From assembly GCA_963922595.1 (NCBI GenBank), contig CAWUIM010000004.1, positions 1-64,000 of the forward strand: a DNA stretch of 64,000 bases. The letters run 5' to 3'. Shown here piece by piece: positions 35,240 through 44,129 of the stretch. A program made the position numbers and the translations under genes. This DNA is from JAJFFW01 sp963922595. Lineage in GTDB: Bacteria > Pseudomonadota > Alphaproteobacteria > Caulobacterales > Parvularculaceae. Under the pieces are notes generated by a model. That model did not search any database. It had not been told where the DNA came from and saw only the letters and a program-made list of their open reading frames with translations. Position 1 is the stretch's first letter. Each line of letters opens with the position of its first letter.

Positions 35240-35890
35240 CTAGGCCGCTTTACGGAATTGGCCGGCGATGGCGAAGAGTTCAGCGGTAAGCGCGCGAATT
35301 TCGGCGGCGGCGGCGCTGCGCGGCGCAGCTTCCACAACACCCGCGCCAACGCCCATGGTTTCAGCATAAGCGGTGCGGTTGCCGAGCTCTGTGCGCGCGA
35401 CAGGCAATCGATACTTATCAATCTGGATACGGATTTCCGCCGCGATGCGCGATTTCGCCGGCGCCCGGTTGACAACAAAGAGCGCACTCTTGCCCGCTGC
35501 GCCAATGGCTTCAGCGGTGGGTAGAGAAGCCGCCAGATCAATGGGCGAGAGTTGCATCGGCGCCATCACGAGATTGGCGGCGCCGATGGCGCGCCGCACG
35601 TCGTAGTCAGCCGTCGGAGGCGTGTCGACGATCAAGACATCCGCTAACCCGCGCGACCGCCGAACGGCGCTCGATAAACCGATACGCTTTTCGAAGACGC
35701 CGGCAAAAAAAGGATCAGCGTCGCGATTGGCCGCGCGCACATGCGCCCATAAGGCGAAACTCTGCTGCTCATCCAGGTCGGCGCCTGCCACCCGAATTTG
35801 CTTGGCCGCCAACGCCGCCGCCAATTGGCAAGCGAGCGTTGTCTTGCCGGCGCCGCCTTTGCGCTGCGCAATGGTAATGACGTAGGCCAC
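35240..35890 (-). CDS. Orphan ParA/MinD-like ATPase
   Basis: 216 residues. Deviant Walker A QRKGGAGKTTLACQ (9-22, with the signature Lys), a DLDEQQS switch region and VLIVDTPPTADYDVR as Walker B. No ParB or parS site is nearby, so it is not a segregation pair as seen here; VirC1-like or positioning ATPases share this fold. It ends near 35240 with no obvious terminator. Its cargo is unknown. Confidence 0.85.
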   Translation of the reverse strand: MAYVITIAQRKGGAGKTTLACQLAAALAAKQIRVAGADLDEQQSFALWAHVRAANRDADPFFAGVFEKRIGLSSAVRRSRGLADVLIVDTPPTADYDVRRAIGAANLVMAPMQLSPIDLAASLPTAEAIGAAGKSALFVVNRAPAKSRIAAEIRIQIDKYRLPVARTELGNRTAYAETMGVGAGVVEAAPRSAAAAEIRALTAELFAIAGQFRKAA

Positions 35891-35956
35891 GGAACCCGCC
35901 TTTGCTGCGTTGCACCAAACTTTTGGAGAGATTCGCGCGGGCGTGCGATCAGCATT

Positions 35957-36364
35957 TTAATGCGATTTCGATTTTTTCGCGGGTTTCTTTTTCGCGGGCT
36001 TCTTCGCTGGCTTTTTCTTTTTCGGCTTCGCTTTCGCCGCCCGACTCGCTGCATCGAGCGCGAGCGTCACCCATTCTTTCAAGGCGTCGTGGTCATCGTA
36101 AATCTCTTCGGGCGCGCCGTAATAAGACATTGTTCCCGTGCGGCCGTCTTTCATCTCAAAGACGAAGGGCTCAAGCCCCTGCGCTTCGAACTGCGCCCGC
36201 GTCACGTCATCGACTTTGAGCCAAAGATCGTCGTCGCCGATGATCGCAAAAAAGAGGTCGTCGCAATAAACGCCGCCGCCGCCGAACATTTTTCTGATAG
36301 CGATTTGGCCGAACGGCGACAGGAGGTCTTTGATATAGTCGGAATATGACGCCGAAACAGGCAC
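35957..36364 (-). CDS. TfoX N-terminal-domain protein with Lys-rich tail
   Basis: 135 residues, GTG start at 36364 overlapping the sufA stop (TAGTG). The TfoX N-domain covers about residues 5-100: YIKDLLSPFGQIAIRKMFGG, GVYCDDLFFAII and MSYYGAPEEIYDD. The last 30 residues are almost all Lys, Pro and Ala (PKKKKPAKKPAKKKPAKK), a histone-like tail that may bind nucleic acid. TfoX/Sxy controls competence in gamma-proteobacteria; here a role is unknown. Last gene of the SUF transcript. Confidence 0.88.
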   Translation of the reverse strand: MPVSASYSDYIKDLLSPFGQIAIRKMFGGGGVYCDDLFFAIIGDDDLWLKVDDVTRAQFEAQGLEPFVFEMKDGRTGTMSYYGAPEEIYDDHDALKEWVTLALDAASRAAKAKPKKKKPAKKPAKKKPAKKSKSH

Positions 36365-36735
36365 TAGGCCTCAAGCGCCGCCGGAACAATCGTCACGCTT
36401 TCGCCGCAGCCGCACGCGTCCGTCTGGTTCGGATTGTTGAACACGAACCGTTGCGAGAGTTTTTCGGTGACGAAGTCGATCTCTGAGCCCAGCAAAAAGA
36501 GGATAGCCTTGGGGTCGATCAGGATTTTGACGCCATTGTCTTCAACCACTTCGTCGAGAGGCCCCTGCTCCGTCGCGTAGTCCATCGTGTATTCCATGCC
36601 AGCGCAGCCGCCGTTTTTCACGCCGATCGTCACGCCGATGAAGTCTTCCTCGGCCGCGTCCATGATTTCTTTCATGCGCGCCGCCGCCGCATCCGTCAGG
36701 GTCACCGCTTTTGGTCTCGGTCGGGCCATCGTCAC
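36364..36735 (-). CDS. sufA: A-type iron-sulfur carrier SufA
   Basis: 123 residues of the HesB/IscA family. The three cluster-binding cysteines are seen: one in KNGGCAGMEYTMDY and two in the closing ACGCGESVTI. It carries [4Fe-4S]/[2Fe-2S] clusters from the SufBCD scaffold to target proteins. ATGs at 36735 and 36729 are both possible; the first overlaps the stop of the DUF59 gene. Confidence 0.93.
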   Translation of the reverse strand: MTMARPRPKAVTLTDAAAARMKEIMDAAEEDFIGVTIGVKNGGCAGMEYTMDYATEQGPLDEVVEDNGVKILIDPKAILFLLGSEIDFVTEKLSQRFVFNNPNQTDACGCGESVTIVPAALEA

Positions 36736-37139
36736 ATCCAGCCTAATTCCAGTTTCGCCTCATCGGACATTTTCTCCGGCGTCCAGGGCGGTTCAAACGT
36801 CATGTTCACTTTGACGTCTTCCACGCCATCGACGCCGCGCACCGCGCCTTCAACCCAGCCGGGCATTTCCCCGGCCACAGGACAGCCCGGCGCCGTGAGC
36901 GTCATGTCCACAGTCAACAGGCGGTCATCGTCCAAATCCACTTTATAGATGAGGCCCAATTCGTAAATATCAACCGGGATTTCCGGGTCATAAACCGTTT
37001 TGAGGGCGCGAATAATATCGGCCGTAATCCGCTGAAGCTCTTCCTCCGGGATCGTGTCGGCGCCCGAGGTTTCCGCTTGCGGCGTCTCCGGCTCAGCGTC
37101 CGGGTTTAGATCGATAATATCGCGTACTTCTTCAGTCAT
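36732..37139 (-). CDS. sufT: SufT-type DUF59/MIP18 iron-sulfur assembly protein
   Basis: 135 residues. An acidic N-terminal stretch (about 40) precedes the DUF59 domain: VYDPEIPVDIYELGLIYKVD, MTLTAPGCPVAGEMPGWV with the conserved Cys, and VNMTFEPPWTPEKMSDEAK. SufT proteins help cluster maturation and are placed, as here, after sufS in many bacterial SUF operons. Joined to sufA by a four-base overlap and to sufS by a three-base gap. Confidence 0.92.
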   Translation of the reverse strand: MTEEVRDIIDLNPDAEPETPQAETSGADTIPEEELQRITADIIRALKTVYDPEIPVDIYELGLIYKVDLDDDRLLTVDMTLTAPGCPVAGEMPGWVEGAVRGVDGVEDVKVNMTFEPPWTPEKMSDEAKLELGWM

Positions 37140-37142
37140 GGG

Positions 37143-38363
37143 TTAGCTCAACATCTCATGGGTTTTGTGGAGCCCTGCGACGAGGGCTTCAACCTCATCG
37201 TGGGTGTTATAGGCGGCGAAGGACGCGCGCGAGGTCGCCGTGACGCCGAGCCGCTTCATTAAAGGCTGCGCGCAATGGTGGCCGGCGCGCACGGCGACGC
37301 CGGTCCGGTCAAGGATCGACGATACATCATGCGGATGCGCGCCGTCGACGCCGAAACAGATGATCGGCGCCTTGCCGGCGGCCTGACCATAAAGCGTCAC
37401 AAAATTCAGCTTACGGAGTTCTTCCATCGCGTGGTCGGCGAGCGCGGCCTCGTGAGCCGCGATGGCGCCGACGCCTTTTTTCTCCATCCACTGGAGCGCA
37501 GCGCCAAGGCCAATCGCCTCGATAATGGCAGGCGTCCCCGCCTCAAACCGGTGCGGCGCTTCATTATAGGTGACCGCGTCGGTGGTGACGATATCGATCA
37601 TTTCACCGCCGCCGCGATAAGGCGGCATCGCGTCAAGCAGCGCTTTTTTTCCATAGAGAACGCCGATGCCGGACGGCCCATATAGTTTGTGTCCGGTCAT
37701 CACATAAAAGTCCGCGTCGATCGCCTGCACGTCGATAGGGCCGTGGACGCTGGCCTGGCAACCGTCGAACAAAATTTTGGCGCCATGGGCGTGGGCGATC
37801 CGCGCCAGCTCCTTTGCCGGCGTTAATGCGCCAAGCACGTTCGACATATGGCTCACAGCCACAAGTTTCGTGCGATCACTGAATAAGCCTTCATAGGCCA
37901 CAAGATCGATTTCGCCGTCATCCGTTACGTCGAGCCATTTCAACACGACGCCTTTGCGCTCGCGCAGCAAGTGCCAAGGCACGATGTTGGAATGATGCTC
38001 CATCAGAGAGAGAATAATTTCGTCGCCCGCCCCGATTTCCTCCGCGCCGAGCGCATAGGAGACGAGATTAAACGCGTCCGTGCCGCCGCCGGTAAAGATA
38101 ATCTCCTCGTTCGACGCCGCATTCATAAACCGCGCTGTGATCTTGCGCGCCTCTTCAAAAGCCGTCGTCGCTTCATTGGAGAGCGTGTGCAGGCCGCGAT
38201 GCACATTGGCGTAGCTGTGTTCCATGACATAGGTCATCGCGTCGATCACGGCTCTGGGCTTTTGAGCGGAGGCGGCGTTGTCCAGATAGACGAGCGGTTT
38301 GCCGTGAACCTCGCGGGCGAGGATCGGGAATTCTTCGCGAATGGCTGTGACGTCCAGCGTCAT
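37143..38363 (-). CDS. sufS: Group II cysteine desulfurase SufS
   Basis: 406 residues from the ATG at 38363, which forms an ATGA overlap with the sufD stop; this favours it over 38381. PLP enzyme: YLDNAASAQKP, NVHRGLHTLSN, the PLP lysine in VMTGHKLYGPSGIG, and the persulfide Cys in VAVRAGHHCAQPLM, the short loop of group II enzymes. Group II enzymes normally need SufE or SufU; neither is in this operon. Confidence 0.96.
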   Translation of the reverse strand: MTLDVTAIREEFPILAREVHGKPLVYLDNAASAQKPRAVIDAMTYVMEHSYANVHRGLHTLSNEATTAFEEARKITARFMNAASNEEIIFTGGGTDAFNLVSYALGAEEIGAGDEIILSLMEHHSNIVPWHLLRERKGVVLKWLDVTDDGEIDLVAYEGLFSDRTKLVAVSHMSNVLGALTPAKELARIAHAHGAKILFDGCQASVHGPIDVQAIDADFYVMTGHKLYGPSGIGVLYGKKALLDAMPPYRGGGEMIDIVTTDAVTYNEAPHRFEAGTPAIIEAIGLGAALQWMEKKGVGAIAAHEAALADHAMEELRKLNFVTLYGQAAGKAPIICFGVDGAHPHDVSSILDRTGVAVRAGHHCAQPLMKRLGVTATSRASFAAYNTHDEVEALVAGLHKTHEMLS

Positions 38364-39568
38364 TGAGCGACCTCCAACCATGCGCTCACGGCGCGCCGGA
38401 ATACGGACGCTAGGTGCACGTCATCAATCGCGTCGAACACTTCGCCCACAAAGGCTTCAATGAGCAGAGCGCGCGCCGCTTCATCGCTGAGGCCGCGTTG
38501 GCGCATATAGAACAAAGCTTCTTCGTCAAGCGACCCGGCTGTAGACCCATGGGCGCATTCCACATCGTCCGCGTATATTTCAAGCTCCGGCTTATGGTTG
38601 GCCTCAGCGTTATCGGATAGCAAAAGCGCATTCGCCGTCATTTGCGCATCCGTCTTCTGCGCGACGCGATTGACGTGAAATTTTCCCTGAAAGACCGCCC
38701 GACCCTTATCGCGCGCAACGCCTTTATGAATCTGACGCGTGACGCATCCGGGCGCATTGTGACGGACCAGCGTCGTAAAGTCCGCATGGGTCTCATCGGC
38801 GAGGAGCGCCGCGGAGTTGATCACCGCCTCGGCGTCGGGACCGTCATACGTCACGTGAACTTCAATACGCGCAAGGCGCCCGCCCGTTGAAAGCCCCACA
38901 GCCTTGAACGCCGCCTTCTCGCCAAGCGTCGCATGCGCGGTCAGGTGAGAAACGCCGTCGCTGCGCGGCGACAGAACAAAATATTGCGCAGCCGCGCCAG
39001 CCTCGATCTTGAAATCAAGCGTCGCGGCGCGAAACGACGCCGGACCGGTGAGCGCATGCAACACCGTGACGCGCGCACTGGGACCGACGGCGATCTCTGC
39101 TTGCGCAAAGGATGACGTCGCGCCGCGTTCATCAAGAATCAGGATCGGCGACTGAATAACAACGCCTTTTTCAATTTCGAGCCGCAAACGCTGGTCGCTA
39201 AACGCCGCGTTGAGCGCCACGATCGGGTGGTCAGCGATCGGCCCGCTCGGCGACGCACTCGCCGCTGTAGAAAGCGAGAGACCGTCTGTTCCTTCCGGAA
39301 TTTCCCAGCCGCTGTCTGTCAGGCGCACAGCGATCGCCTCAACGCCGTCGAACGGATTTGGCGCAGCGTTCGCGCCAGGCGACGCATCGCGCGCAGCGGC
39401 GCGGAAATCCGACCATCGCCAGCCTTCCATCCGCCGATGCGGCAAACCTGTTTCCACAAATTTCATGAACGCGCCGCGTTGTTCGTCGCTCGCGCGGATG
39501 CGCGCCACAAATTCGGCTTCAAGACCCGCTTCGAGCGCGGTGGGATTGATGAGAAGAGACCGTGACAC
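38360..39568 (-). CDS. sufD: Fe-S scaffold protein SufD
   Basis: 402 residues. SufD pairs with SufB in the SufBC2D complex. The N-terminal helical part (LPHRRMEGWRWSDFRA) and the beta-helix core (KFHVNRVAQKTDAQM, ALLLSDNAEANHKPELEIYADDVECAHGST, LDEEALFYMRQRGLSDEAAR) are intact, including the conserved His in CAHGST. It follows sufC by 11 bases. Confidence 0.96.
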   Translation of the reverse strand: MSRSLLINPTALEAGLEAEFVARIRASDEQRGAFMKFVETGLPHRRMEGWRWSDFRAAARDASPGANAAPNPFDGVEAIAVRLTDSGWEIPEGTDGLSLSTAASASPSGPIADHPIVALNAAFSDQRLRLEIEKGVVIQSPILILDERGATSSFAQAEIAVGPSARVTVLHALTGPASFRAATLDFKIEAGAAAQYFVLSPRSDGVSHLTAHATLGEKAAFKAVGLSTGGRLARIEVHVTYDGPDAEAVINSAALLADETHADFTTLVRHNAPGCVTRQIHKGVARDKGRAVFQGKFHVNRVAQKTDAQMTANALLLSDNAEANHKPELEIYADDVECAHGSTAGSLDEEALFYMRQRGLSDEAARALLIEAFVGEVFDAIDDVHLASVFRRAVSAWLEVAQ

Positions 39569-39579
39569 GATACGCTCCC

Positions 39580-40326
39580 TTACGCCGCCTCAATAAATTG
39601 GTCGTAGCCGGAGCTTTCAAGCTCCGCCGCAAGCTCAGGCCCGCCGGACTTCACTATTTTGCCGTCGGCCAGAACATGCACGCGATCAGGTTTGATATAG
39701 TCGAGAAGCCGCTGATAGTGCGTGATCACCAGGAAACCTCGATCGGGTCCGCGCAGCGCGTTGACGACGTCCCCCACCATTTTCAAGGCGTCGATATCGA
39801 GCCCGGAATCGGTTTCATCCATGATGCAAAACCGCGGCTCGAATATCGCCATTTGCAGCATTTCCATGCGCTTTTTCTCACCGCCCGAAAATCCCACATT
39901 GAAAGGCCGTTTCAACTTTGCGTCCGTTAGCCCCACGAGCTTCGCCTTCTCGCGAATGAGCTTCAAAAAATCCGCCGCCGATACTTCGTCTTCGCCGCGC
40001 GCAGCACGTTGCGCATTCAACGCTGTTCGGATGAAATTCATGGTGGCGACGCCGGGAATTTCCATCGGGTGTTGGAACGACAGAAAAACGCCTTGGGCGG
40101 CTCGCTCATTGGGATCGAGCTCAAGAAGGTCGTTCCCGTCGAGCGTCACCGCGCCTTCCGTCACTTCATAATCATCGCGTCCGGCGATTGTGTGCGACAG
40201 CGTCGACTTGCCTGAGCCGTTCGGCCCCATAATCGCGTGCACTTCGCCCGCCGGCACATCGAGGCTCAAGCCTTTAAGAATTTCGGCGCCGTCAACGCCG
40301 GCGTGTAGATTGTCAATTTTCAACAT
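39580..40326 (-). CDS. sufC: Fe-S assembly ATPase SufC
   Basis: 248 residues, ABC-type ATPase without membrane domain. Walker A GPNGSGKSTL (about 36-45), Q-loop SFQHPMEIPG, signature FSGGEKKRMEM, Walker B FCIMDETDSGLDID and the H-switch ITHYQRLL. SufC drives conformational change of SufBD during cluster assembly. It is split from sufB by three small genes for exported or membrane proteins. Confidence 0.97.
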   Translation of the reverse strand: MLKIDNLHAGVDGAEILKGLSLDVPAGEVHAIMGPNGSGKSTLSHTIAGRDDYEVTEGAVTLDGNDLLELDPNERAAQGVFLSFQHPMEIPGVATMNFIRTALNAQRAARGEDEVSAADFLKLIREKAKLVGLTDAKLKRPFNVGFSGGEKKRMEMLQMAIFEPRFCIMDETDSGLDIDALKMVGDVVNALRGPDRGFLVITHYQRLLDYIKPDRVHVLADGKIVKSGGPELAAELESSGYDQFIEAA

Positions 40327-40344
40327 CTGACTTCTTACTCTCGT

Positions 40345-40566
40345 TCAATCGTCAACATTATCCCGGCAAACATATTTCGCCGGTTTTCCGCGCGGTCCGA
40401 TGCGCACGCGCTCCTGACCGTCCGGGCATGCGTTATATGCGGTCGGCGCATAGTCAGTGGCGCAACCGGAAAGGGCCGCAGCGCCAAAAATGGCCGTCGT
40501 TACAAGCGCCGCCAATATTGTGATCCGCGTCATCTTCTCCAACGCCGATATTGGATCTTTTTCCAT
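40345..40566 (-). CDS. Small lipoprotein inside the SUF operon
   Basis: 73 residues, start ATG preceded by GGGGAGGGG six bases upstream; a later ATG (40533) would also give a full signal. Hydrophobic signal ending AALSGCATDY, a lipobox; the mature part is about 38 residues with two more cysteines (NACPDGQERVRIG, KYVCRDNVDD). No family recognised. It lies between RidA and sufC and is probably co-transcribed. Confidence 0.65.
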   Translation of the reverse strand: MEKDPISALEKMTRITILAALVTTAIFGAAALSGCATDYAPTAYNACPDGQERVRIGPRGKPAKYVCRDNVDD

Positions 40567-40974
40567 TTACCCCTCCCCATGGCCGCGCACCGCGGTGCAC
40601 TCAATTTCAATGCGCGCGTCAAGCGCAAGGCCCTTCACGGCGACCGTTGTCCGTGCAGGAGGATTTACGGGGTAGAATGTTCTGTAGACCTCATTCATGG
40701 CCGAGAAATCACCGATATCCGCGAGAAACACCTGACAGCGGACAATGTTCGCATGGGTTGCACCCACGCTCGCCAACGTCGCCCCGATATTCTCCAGCGT
40801 CTGCTTTGTCTCAGCTTTGATCTCACCGGCGAGTTCGCGCGTTTCAGGATCGCGCCCGAGGTGCCCCGCGATATAAAGAACGCCGTTCGCTTCGATCACA
40901 GGGGAGAACGGCGCAGGCTGCGCGTAGGCCGGGCTCATCAGCAAACCCAACAAAATCAACGTCAGTATTCTCAC
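40567..40974 (-). CDS. Exported RidA/YjgF-family protein
   Basis: 135 residues when started at the GTG at 40974 (GAGGCG upstream), which gives a clean signal peptide (RILTLILLGLLMSPAYA). A GTG at 41007 would extend it by 11 residues into the previous gene. The Rid domain has GVLYIAGHLGRDPET, ANIVRCQVFLADIGDFSAMN and PPARTTVAVKGLALDARIEIE with the conserved Arg and Glu. RidA normally deaminates reactive enamines in the cytosol; a secreted form in an Fe-S operon is unusual. Confidence 0.85.
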   Translation of the reverse strand: MRILTLILLGLLMSPAYAQPAPFSPVIEANGVLYIAGHLGRDPETRELAGEIKAETKQTLENIGATLASVGATHANIVRCQVFLADIGDFSAMNEVYRTFYPVNPPARTTVAVKGLALDARIEIECTAVRGHGEG

Positions 40975-40988
40975 AATCGCCTCAAATC

Positions 40989-41186
40989 CTATTTTCTCTT
41001 TACGCACTTAACGCGCAGAACTTTGTAACCGCTCCATTGTTCGACCTCACCATCGGCGCAAAGGGCGTTGTCCTTGGGAGTCTTCCAATTCACAGCGAGA
41101 ATGGTCATTACAGTCAACATCACAACAAGCAGCGCCAATTTTGACAAAGGCCCGGCCGAATCGCCTCGCCCATCATCATGCCGCAT
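40989..41186 (-). CDS. Small single-pass membrane protein in the SUF operon
   Basis: 65 residues: a polar start, one hydrophobic segment (LALLVVMLTVMTILAVNW), then a short tail with two cysteines (NALCADGEVEQWSGYKVLRV, KCVKRK). It lies two bases after sufB and just before the RidA-like gene. No family known to me; the tail cysteines may form a disulfide if exported. Confidence 0.6.
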   Translation of the reverse strand: MRHDDGRGDSAGPLSKLALLVVMLTVMTILAVNWKTPKDNALCADGEVEQWSGYKVLRVKCVKRK

Positions 41187-41188
41187 TG

Positions 41189-42709
41189 CTATCCCACACT
41201 CCCCTCGAGGCTGACACTCACAAGCTTTTGCGCCTCCACTGCAAACTCCATCGGCAATTCCTGCAGAACTTCCTTACAGAAACCATTGACGAGAAGCGCG
41301 ACCGCCTCTTCCTCAGACAGGCCGCGCTGCTGGCAATAGAAAAGCTGGTCTTCCGACAAGCGCGAGGTCGTCGCCTCGTGCTCCAGAACGGCGGACGGGT
41401 TTTTGGTTTCCACATAGGGCACCGTATGAGCGCCGCAATCACCGCCGATTAACAGCGAGTCGCATTGCGTGAAGTTGCGCACATTGTCCGCCTTGCGGTG
41501 TACGGAGACGAGGCCGCGATAGGTGGAATTCGATTTGCCCGCCGAGATGCCCTTTGAGATGATCCGCGACCGCGTATTCTTGCCGAGATGGATCATCTTT
41601 GTGCCGGTATCGGCTTGCTGGTGATTGTTGGTGATAGCGATCGAATAAAACTCGCCCTGCGAGTTATCGCCCTTCAAAACGCAAGAAGGATATTTCCACG
41701 TAACAGCGGAGCCCGTCTCAACTTGGGTCCAGGAAACTTTGGAATTCACGCCGCGGCAGTCGGCGCGCTTTGTCACGAAATTATAGATGCCGCCCTTACC
41801 GTCTTTGTCGCCCGGATACCAGTTTTGAACGGTGGAATATTTGATCTCTGCGTTATCCTCGACGACGAGCTCCACCACTGCGGCGTGCAATTGATTTTCA
41901 TCGCGCATCGGCGCGGTGCAGCCTTCAAGGTAGGAAACATACGAGCCAGGCGCCGCGACAATCAGCGTGCGTTCGAATTGCCCCGTGTTGGCCTCGTTAA
42001 TGCGAAAGTAAGTGGAAAGCTCCATCGGACACCGCACACCCTCGGGCACGTAAACGAAGGTCCCGTCGGAAAACACCGCCGAATTAAGCGTCGCGAAGAA
42101 ATTATCCGATGTGGGGACGACCGTGCCGAGATATTTTTTGACGAGATCCGGATGCTCGCGGATCGCCTCTGAAATCGACATGAAAATCACGCCGGCTTTT
42201 TTCAGTTCTTCCTGAAACGTGGTTGCAACAGAAACACTGTCGAAGACGGCGTCCACGGCGACTTTCGGCGCATCACCCTGCGTGCGGGCTTCGCCGGGGC
42301 TTTGTCCCGCGCCTTTAACGCCGAGCAAGACTTCAGCCTCCCGCAGGGGGATGCCGAGCTTTTCAAAATCCTTGAGGATTTCTTCCGGCACGTCGTCGAT
42401 CGATTCATATTTGGAGCCAGCCTTCGGCGCGGCGTAATAATAGGCGTCCTGATAATCGATCTCGGGATAATCGACCATCGCCCAGGTGGGCTCTTCCATC
42501 TTTTGCCAGCGCGCGAACGCTTCCAGCCGATAGTCGAGCATCCACTGGGGCTCTTCCTTTTTGGCGGAAATGTACCGAACGATATCTTCGTTCAGTCCCT
42601 TGGGCGCCTTCTCGGTTTCGATATCGGTCGTGAACCCATATTTATAGGTCTCAAGCGACTTCGCCGTTTCAACTGTGGCCTGATCGATGGATTCTTTTAC
42701 CTGGCTCAT
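41189..42709 (-). CDS. sufB: Fe-S scaffold protein SufB
   Basis: 506 residues. SufB is the scaffold on which SUF clusters form. Seen: the N-terminal YKYGFTTDIETEKAPKGLNE, VPEGVRCPMELSTYFRIN, LEGCTAPMRDENQLHAAVVE, WKYPSCVLKGDNSQGEFYSI and HEATTSRLSEDQLFYCQQRG. The conserved Cys of the SufB-SufD interface region and the Glu are present. The ATG overlaps the DUF1330 gene stop by four bases. Confidence 0.97.
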   Translation of the reverse strand: MSQVKESIDQATVETAKSLETYKYGFTTDIETEKAPKGLNEDIVRYISAKKEEPQWMLDYRLEAFARWQKMEEPTWAMVDYPEIDYQDAYYYAAPKAGSKYESIDDVPEEILKDFEKLGIPLREAEVLLGVKGAGQSPGEARTQGDAPKVAVDAVFDSVSVATTFQEELKKAGVIFMSISEAIREHPDLVKKYLGTVVPTSDNFFATLNSAVFSDGTFVYVPEGVRCPMELSTYFRINEANTGQFERTLIVAAPGSYVSYLEGCTAPMRDENQLHAAVVELVVEDNAEIKYSTVQNWYPGDKDGKGGIYNFVTKRADCRGVNSKVSWTQVETGSAVTWKYPSCVLKGDNSQGEFYSIAITNNHQQADTGTKMIHLGKNTRSRIISKGISAGKSNSTYRGLVSVHRKADNVRNFTQCDSLLIGGDCGAHTVPYVETKNPSAVLEHEATTSRLSEDQLFYCQQRGLSEEEAVALLVNGFCKEVLQELPMEFAVEAQKLVSVSLEGSVG

Positions 42710-43002
42710 GTGCTCTCAATTCCCTGCGCCAAAACGCCGATCACATCGGCGCCTTCATCGCGGTCGATCCCAATTTTCTGATATTCCGGCGAGGTGATCC
42801 ATTCCATAAGGTCTGCCTTGGTGGGAAACGACATAATCACCAGACGGTCTTTGTCCCATTCCCCGCCGAGCATCTTCGCGTCGAAATCTGCGGCGAGCAT
42901 GGTCCCCTTAAATTTTTCGAAAACACCCATGAAGGCATTGGCGTAGCGGTCATACGCTTCACGGTTTTTGATCTTCACCTGCCCGACAAAGTATACAGTC
43001 AT
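42706..43002 (-). CDS. DUF1330-family protein
   Basis: 98 residues, a dimeric alpha/beta-barrel-type fold: YFVGQVKIKNREAYDRYANA, FEKFKGTMLAADFDAKML and RLVIMSFPTKADLMEWITSP. Family function is unknown. It sits between the two-gene iscR-desulfurase start of the operon and sufB with overlapping stops and starts on both sides, so it is co-translated with the Fe-S genes. Confidence 0.88.
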   Translation of the reverse strand: MTVYFVGQVKIKNREAYDRYANAFMGVFEKFKGTMLAADFDAKMLGGEWDKDRLVIMSFPTKADLMEWITSPEYQKIGIDRDEGADVIGVLAQGIEST

Positions 43003-44129
43003 TACGCCGCCCTCGCTTTCACGCGTTCATAGGCCGCGCACCACGCGGCGATGAACGCGTCTGCATTTTCCTGGCTTGAATTCCACCCGAGCGACACGCG
43101 CAGGGCGCTCATCGCTTGCGCCTCATCTGCGCCCATCGCCGCGAGTACGTGGCTCGCCTTTACCTTGCCGGAGGAACAGGCCGAGCCCGACGAAACGGCG
43201 ACGCCCGCAAGATCCATCGACATAAGCTGCGTTTCCGCCGAAAATCCGGGGGCGGAGAAACATAGCGTGCCCGGAAGACGCTCAGCGTCCGCGCCCCAGA
43301 TATGGGCGCCCGCTGCGACGACAGCGGTTTCAATCTGATCGCGAAGCCGCGCGATCTCGTCAGCGCGCGCAAAGTCCGCGGCGACATCGCACGCCGCGCC
43401 AAGTCCCGCGATGGCGGGCGCGTTCGACGTGCCTGCGCGCCGATTCATTTCGTGACCGCCGCCGCGCATTACCGGTGCAAGCGGCAGGTTCGGGCCAACG
43501 ATCAAGGCGCCAACGCCGAGCGGGCCGCCGAATTTGTGACCGGTGAGGCTCATCATATCAGCGCCGAGCATCACAAAATTAACAGGAATTTTTCCAACCG
43601 CTTGCGCAGCGTCGACAAAGATCAAACCGCCCGCCTCATGGGTAATTTTTCCAGCCTCCGCCGCCGGTTGGATCACGCCCGTTTCGTTATTGGCGAGCAT
43701 TAAGCAAACAAGAAACGCGCCGTCGCGCTCAAGGTCGTAGTCGGCCAGACGGTCTCGCAACCAATCCAGATCAGCGACGCCGCTTGATCGCACGGGGATC
43801 GTTTCAACGGGGAGGCTCGTGGCCTCTGCTGTCGCAATCACTGCAGGATGTTCTATTGCGCTTACAAAAAGGCGTTGCAGGTTCTTCACGCCGTTTATGG
43901 CATAGTGGATGCTTTCCGTGCCGCCGCTCGTGAAAATGACGCCGTTGACCGGCGCGTTCACCAGCCGTCGCACTGCTTCGCGTCCTTCTTCCACAAGCGC
44001 ATGCGCGGCGCGGCCTTCAGCGTGTACGGACGATGCATTACCCGTCGCCGCCATGGCGCGCGCGACCGCGTCAATCGCCTCGGGGCGCGCAGGCGCTGTT
44101 GCGTTATGATCGAGATAATGGCGAATCAT
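43002..44129 (-). CDS. Group I cysteine desulfurase (IscS/NifS-like)
   Basis: 375 residues. IscS-like features: YLDHNATAPARPEAIDAV, FTSGGTESIHYAI, the PLP lysine in MSLTGHKFGGPLGVG, and the catalytic Cys in SSGSACSSGKVKASHVL, the long mobile loop of group I enzymes. It takes sulfur from cysteine for cluster synthesis. With SufS this gives two desulfurases in one operon, as known for several alphaproteobacteria. Confidence 0.94.
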   Translation of the reverse strand: MIRHYLDHNATAPARPEAIDAVARAMAATGNASSVHAEGRAAHALVEEGREAVRRLVNAPVNGVIFTSGGTESIHYAINGVKNLQRLFVSAIEHPAVIATAEATSLPVETIPVRSSGVADLDWLRDRLADYDLERDGAFLVCLMLANNETGVIQPAAEAGKITHEAGGLIFVDAAQAVGKIPVNFVMLGADMMSLTGHKFGGPLGVGALIVGPNLPLAPVMRGGGHEMNRRAGTSNAPAIAGLGAACDVAADFARADEIARLRDQIETAVVAAGAHIWGADAERLPGTLCFSAPGFSAETQLMSMDLAGVAVSSGSACSSGKVKASHVLAAMGADEAQAMSALRVSLGWNSSQENADAFIAAWCAAYERVKARAA

